This document shows, piece after piece, positions 33,163-34,869 of a stretch of DNA of 34,869 nt. The notes beneath the pieces were generated by a model. It ran no database searches. It was not told the DNA's origin and saw only the letters and a program-made list of their open reading frames with translations. Each line of letters starts with the position of its first letter. The stretch's first letter is position 1. The DNA lies in the NCBI GenBank assembly GCA_040776805.1, contig JAXGZS010000009.1:1-34869 (forward strand). The letters run 5' to 3'. Both the position numbers and the translations under genes were made by a program. Source of the stretch: UBA7702 sp040776805. GTDB lineage: Bacteria; Bacillota; Dehalobacteriia; UBA7702.

Positions 33163-34308
33163 TCATCTCCAGGGCTTTTTCTGGGTCATATCGGGCAGGT
33201 GAAGCCACATGATGACGGCGTCTTCCCCGTTGTCCTCGTAATAATGCTTCCGCAGTCCCTTTTGTAAAAAACCGTGTCTTTGATACATGGTTAAGGCCGC
33301 TTCATTGCTGGGCCGCACTTCCAGGGTAATATCGTGGGCGCCGTAGAGCTGCGCCATCTGGATCAAATGCTCTAAAATCGCTTTCCCCTGCCCTTGGCGA
33401 CGAAAATCCTCATGGACGGCGATATTTGTGATGTGGCATTCGCCGCAGACCAACCAAAAACCGCCGTAAGCCGTTATCCGCTGATTGCTGCGCAAAACCC
33501 AATATCGGCCATAAGCGTTGCTCAATTCATTTTTGAACATGTTTTCCGTCCAGGGCACCGGGAACGCCGTCTTTTCCAAAACGAGAAGCTCTTCGATATC
33601 AGCCGCTTTCATTTCATCAATGGTAACATCAGCGAATTTCGCCACAGCGTCAACGCCCCGGATATACTTCGGCAAAATCTCCTCCGCCGAAACCGCTCTT
33701 TCCGCCCCGGCGGTCAAAGCGATAAGCGCTGCCCCGCGGATACCGTGATAGGGATCTACCCCGAAGGTACAGCGCTTCCCGTAGCGCTCCTCTATTGCTC
33801 CGTGCCAGTTTTCCACGGCGTCGCCAAAAAAGAGTATATCGTCAAATTCTTCTAAGACCGCTGCCAAATCCGTCAAAGGATCGACCGCCGTTTCTTCTAA
33901 CAGCTTTTTCATTTCACCCTTTCGGTTATCGTAAACCGCGGCATAAACCTGACTTTTACGGGCGTCTAAAATCGGCACGAGAATACCGCGATACCCTTTA
34001 TAATTCAAGGCCAAAGCATCCAGGGAACTTAGGGGTATCAAAGGAATGTTGAGCATATCGCCGAAGCCCTTGGCCGTGGCAATGCCGATCCGCAGACCGG
34101 TAAAGGAGCCGGGGCCTACCGTGACGCCGATCACATCAATATCCCGGGGTTTCATTTTTGTTTTGGCAAACAAGTCATCGATCATCGGCATCAAATGGGG
34201 CGCGTGGTTTCGGTTATCCGCCGCTTCCGCCGAGGCCAAAACGGTCTGATCTTCGCCGATGGCCACCGCCATCGTTTTCGAACTGCAATCAAAGGCAAGA
34301 ATTTTCAT
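33163..34308 (-). CDS. tsaB: TsaB-RimI fusion (t6A complex subunit + ribosomal-protein alanine acetyltransferase)
   Basis: A 381-residue two-domain protein. Residues about 1-235 are TsaB: MKILAFDCSSKTMAVAIG, then GVTVGPGSFTGLRIGIATAK and the LVPILDARKSQVYAAVYD strand. TsaB dimerises with TsaD. Residues about 240-381 form a RimI-type GNAT domain: ELLVLEKTAFPVPWTENMFK, CHITNIAVHEDFRRQGQGKA (acetyl-CoA loop) and LEVRPSNEAALTMYQRHGF. RimI acetylates the N-terminal Ala of ribosomal protein S18. Separate tsaB and rimI genes are usual; fused forms occur in some Firmicutes. The ATG at 34308 is chosen from the conserved TsaB start and lies 20 nt inside the end of tsaE. Confidence 0.95.
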   Translation of the reverse strand: MKILAFDCSSKTMAVAIGEDQTVLASAEAADNRNHAPHLMPMIDDLFAKTKMKPRDIDVIGVTVGPGSFTGLRIGIATAKGFGDMLNIPLIPLSSLDALALNYKGYRGILVPILDARKSQVYAAVYDNRKGEMKKLLEETAVDPLTDLAAVLEEFDDILFFGDAVENWHGAIEERYGKRCTFGVDPYHGIRGAALIALTAGAERAVSAEEILPKYIRGVDAVAKFADVTIDEMKAADIEELLVLEKTAFPVPWTENMFKNELSNAYGRYWVLRSNQRITAYGGFWLVCGECHITNIAVHEDFRRQGQGKAILEHLIQMAQLYGAHDITLEVRPSNEAALTMYQRHGFLQKGLRKHYYEDNGEDAVIMWLHLPDMTQKKPWR

Positions 34309-34765
34309 GCCGCTGCCACTCCTCCAAAATATCGCTATGAAAATCATCTGTCGCCGAAAACGTGATCTCTCTCTCATCTTCGGCCTCACCTTTTGCGATT
34401 TCCACGTGAATATATCCGCCGGGGAAACCGTTCCTGATCACCGAAGCCCATTCGATCACCGCGACGCCGTCTTTTAAATATTCGTCGAAACCAAGCTCGT
34501 AAAAATCGTTGATGTTGTTCAAATGATAGGCGTCAAAATGGTATAAAGGCAAGCGTCCCTCGTAAATACAAAGCAGGGTGTAGGAGGGACTCTTGATGGT
34601 AGCCTTGACCCCAAGTCCCTCGCCGAGACCTTTGGCAAATACCGTTTTCCCCGCGGCCAGAGCACCGTCGACGAGTACATTCGCGCCGACTTTCAGGTAA
34701 GGCGCGAGACCTTTGGCCAAACGAAAGGTTTCCCCCTGGTTTTTGGTGATATAGGTATATTTCAT
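34289..34765 (-). CDS. tsaE: tRNA threonylcarbamoyladenosine biosynthesis ATPase TsaE
   Basis: A 158-residue P-loop ATPase of the t6A pathway. The Walker A is VDGALAAGKTVFAKGLGEGL, followed by the switch SPSYTLLCIYEG, LYHFDAYHLNN, and ELGFDEYLKDGVAVIEWAS with the conserved Glu-Trp. It cycles the TsaBD complex. Its ATG overlaps the stop of the upstream glycosylase (ATGA), and its end overlaps tsaB-rimI. Confidence 0.96.
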   Translation of the reverse strand: MKYTYITKNQGETFRLAKGLAPYLKVGANVLVDGALAAGKTVFAKGLGEGLGVKATIKSPSYTLLCIYEGRLPLYHFDAYHLNNINDFYELGFDEYLKDGVAVIEWASVIRNGFPGGYIHVEIAKGEAEDEREITFSATDDFHSDILEEWQRHENSCL

Positions 34766-34869
34766 ACGTTCTGCGCTTTCATTTCGTCATATACGCGTTT
34801 GATTTCCTGAAAATCCTCCCAGACGGGAATCTTTTTTTGCGGGTCTCTTAAGAGCGCCGCCGGATGAAA
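34762..34869 (-). CDS. Uracil-DNA glycosylase family 4, C-terminal end (partial)
   Basis: Only the last 35 residues are in the window. They read FHPAALLRDPQKKIPVWEDF and then QEIKRVYDEMKAQNV. The HPAALLR...K..VWEDF pattern is the C-terminal signature of family 4 uracil-DNA glycosylases, which have an iron-sulfur cluster and remove uracil from DNA. The stop TGA overlaps the tsaE ATG, so the genes are translationally coupled. The catalytic part lies outside the window. Confidence 0.82.
   Translation of the reverse strand, partial: FHPAALLRDPQKKIPVWEDFQEIKRVYDEMKAQNV

Noticed and set aside
32427..33212. 261-codon plus-strand open frame opposite tsaD
   Set aside because: Shadow of tsaD, which has all family motifs on the other strand.

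Overview
The window looks like a chromosomal segment of a low-to-mid GC anaerobic Firmicute, most likely a Negativicute or Clostridium-like gut anaerobe. Evidence: tyrosine-type T-box leaders, a CIRCE operator on groESL, a split two-subunit transketolase, a flavodiiron protein, a CooC-type ATPase, an arylacetate-CoA ligase with an ACT partner, and a TsaB-RimI fusion. No rRNA, tRNA or CRISPR array was found. The species call is inference.

Positions 1-17,100 are accessory and mosaic. From the left, on the minus strand: the start of a DISARM-like defence operon (drmE, then drmA running off the window edge); two unrecognised acidic proteins separated from it by a perfect 17-bp hairpin terminator; an IS3-family element with a classic A AAA AAG slippage heptamer; a GC-rich cell-surface cassette (small protein, signal peptide, helical region, Ig-like repeats, three SLH domains) broken by frame changes and one in-frame stop; plus-strand remnants of two large serine recombinases; and a cargo block with a lincosamide nucleotidyltransferase, a GNAT acetyltransferase, a DUF3788-like protein, a SnoaL-like cyclase, an NADPH-dependent FMN reductase and a pirin. 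A short iterated repeat at 16,932-17,000, resembling a solo transposon end, marks the accessory/core boundary.

Positions 17,125-34,869 are core-like. A minus-strand operon encodes an 83-aa unknown protein, transketolase N and C subunits, flavodiiron protein FprA and an RlmD-type rRNA methyltransferase. Divergent from it is an iron-sulfur aldo/keto reductase. Next come two consecutive transcription units, each with a consensus promoter and a near-duplicate T-box with a probable UAC (Tyr) specifier: arylacetate-CoA ligase + ACT protein, then a sodium/solute symporter. Their shared regulation suggests a tyrosine-starvation response that takes up and activates aryl acids for aromatic amino acid synthesis. 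The rest, on the minus strand, is cyclophilin, CooC-like ATPase, HAD hydrolase, groES-groEL under CIRCE, 5-formyltetrahydrofolate cyclo-ligase, and the t6A cluster tsaE, tsaB-rimI, tsaD behind the tail of a family-4 uracil-DNA glycosylase.

Several unrelated genes (IS3 orfB, recombinase, surface protein, transketolase N) are each broken by what reads as loss of one base in a short homopolymer. This makes uncorrected sequencing indels a serious alternative to true pseudogenes.
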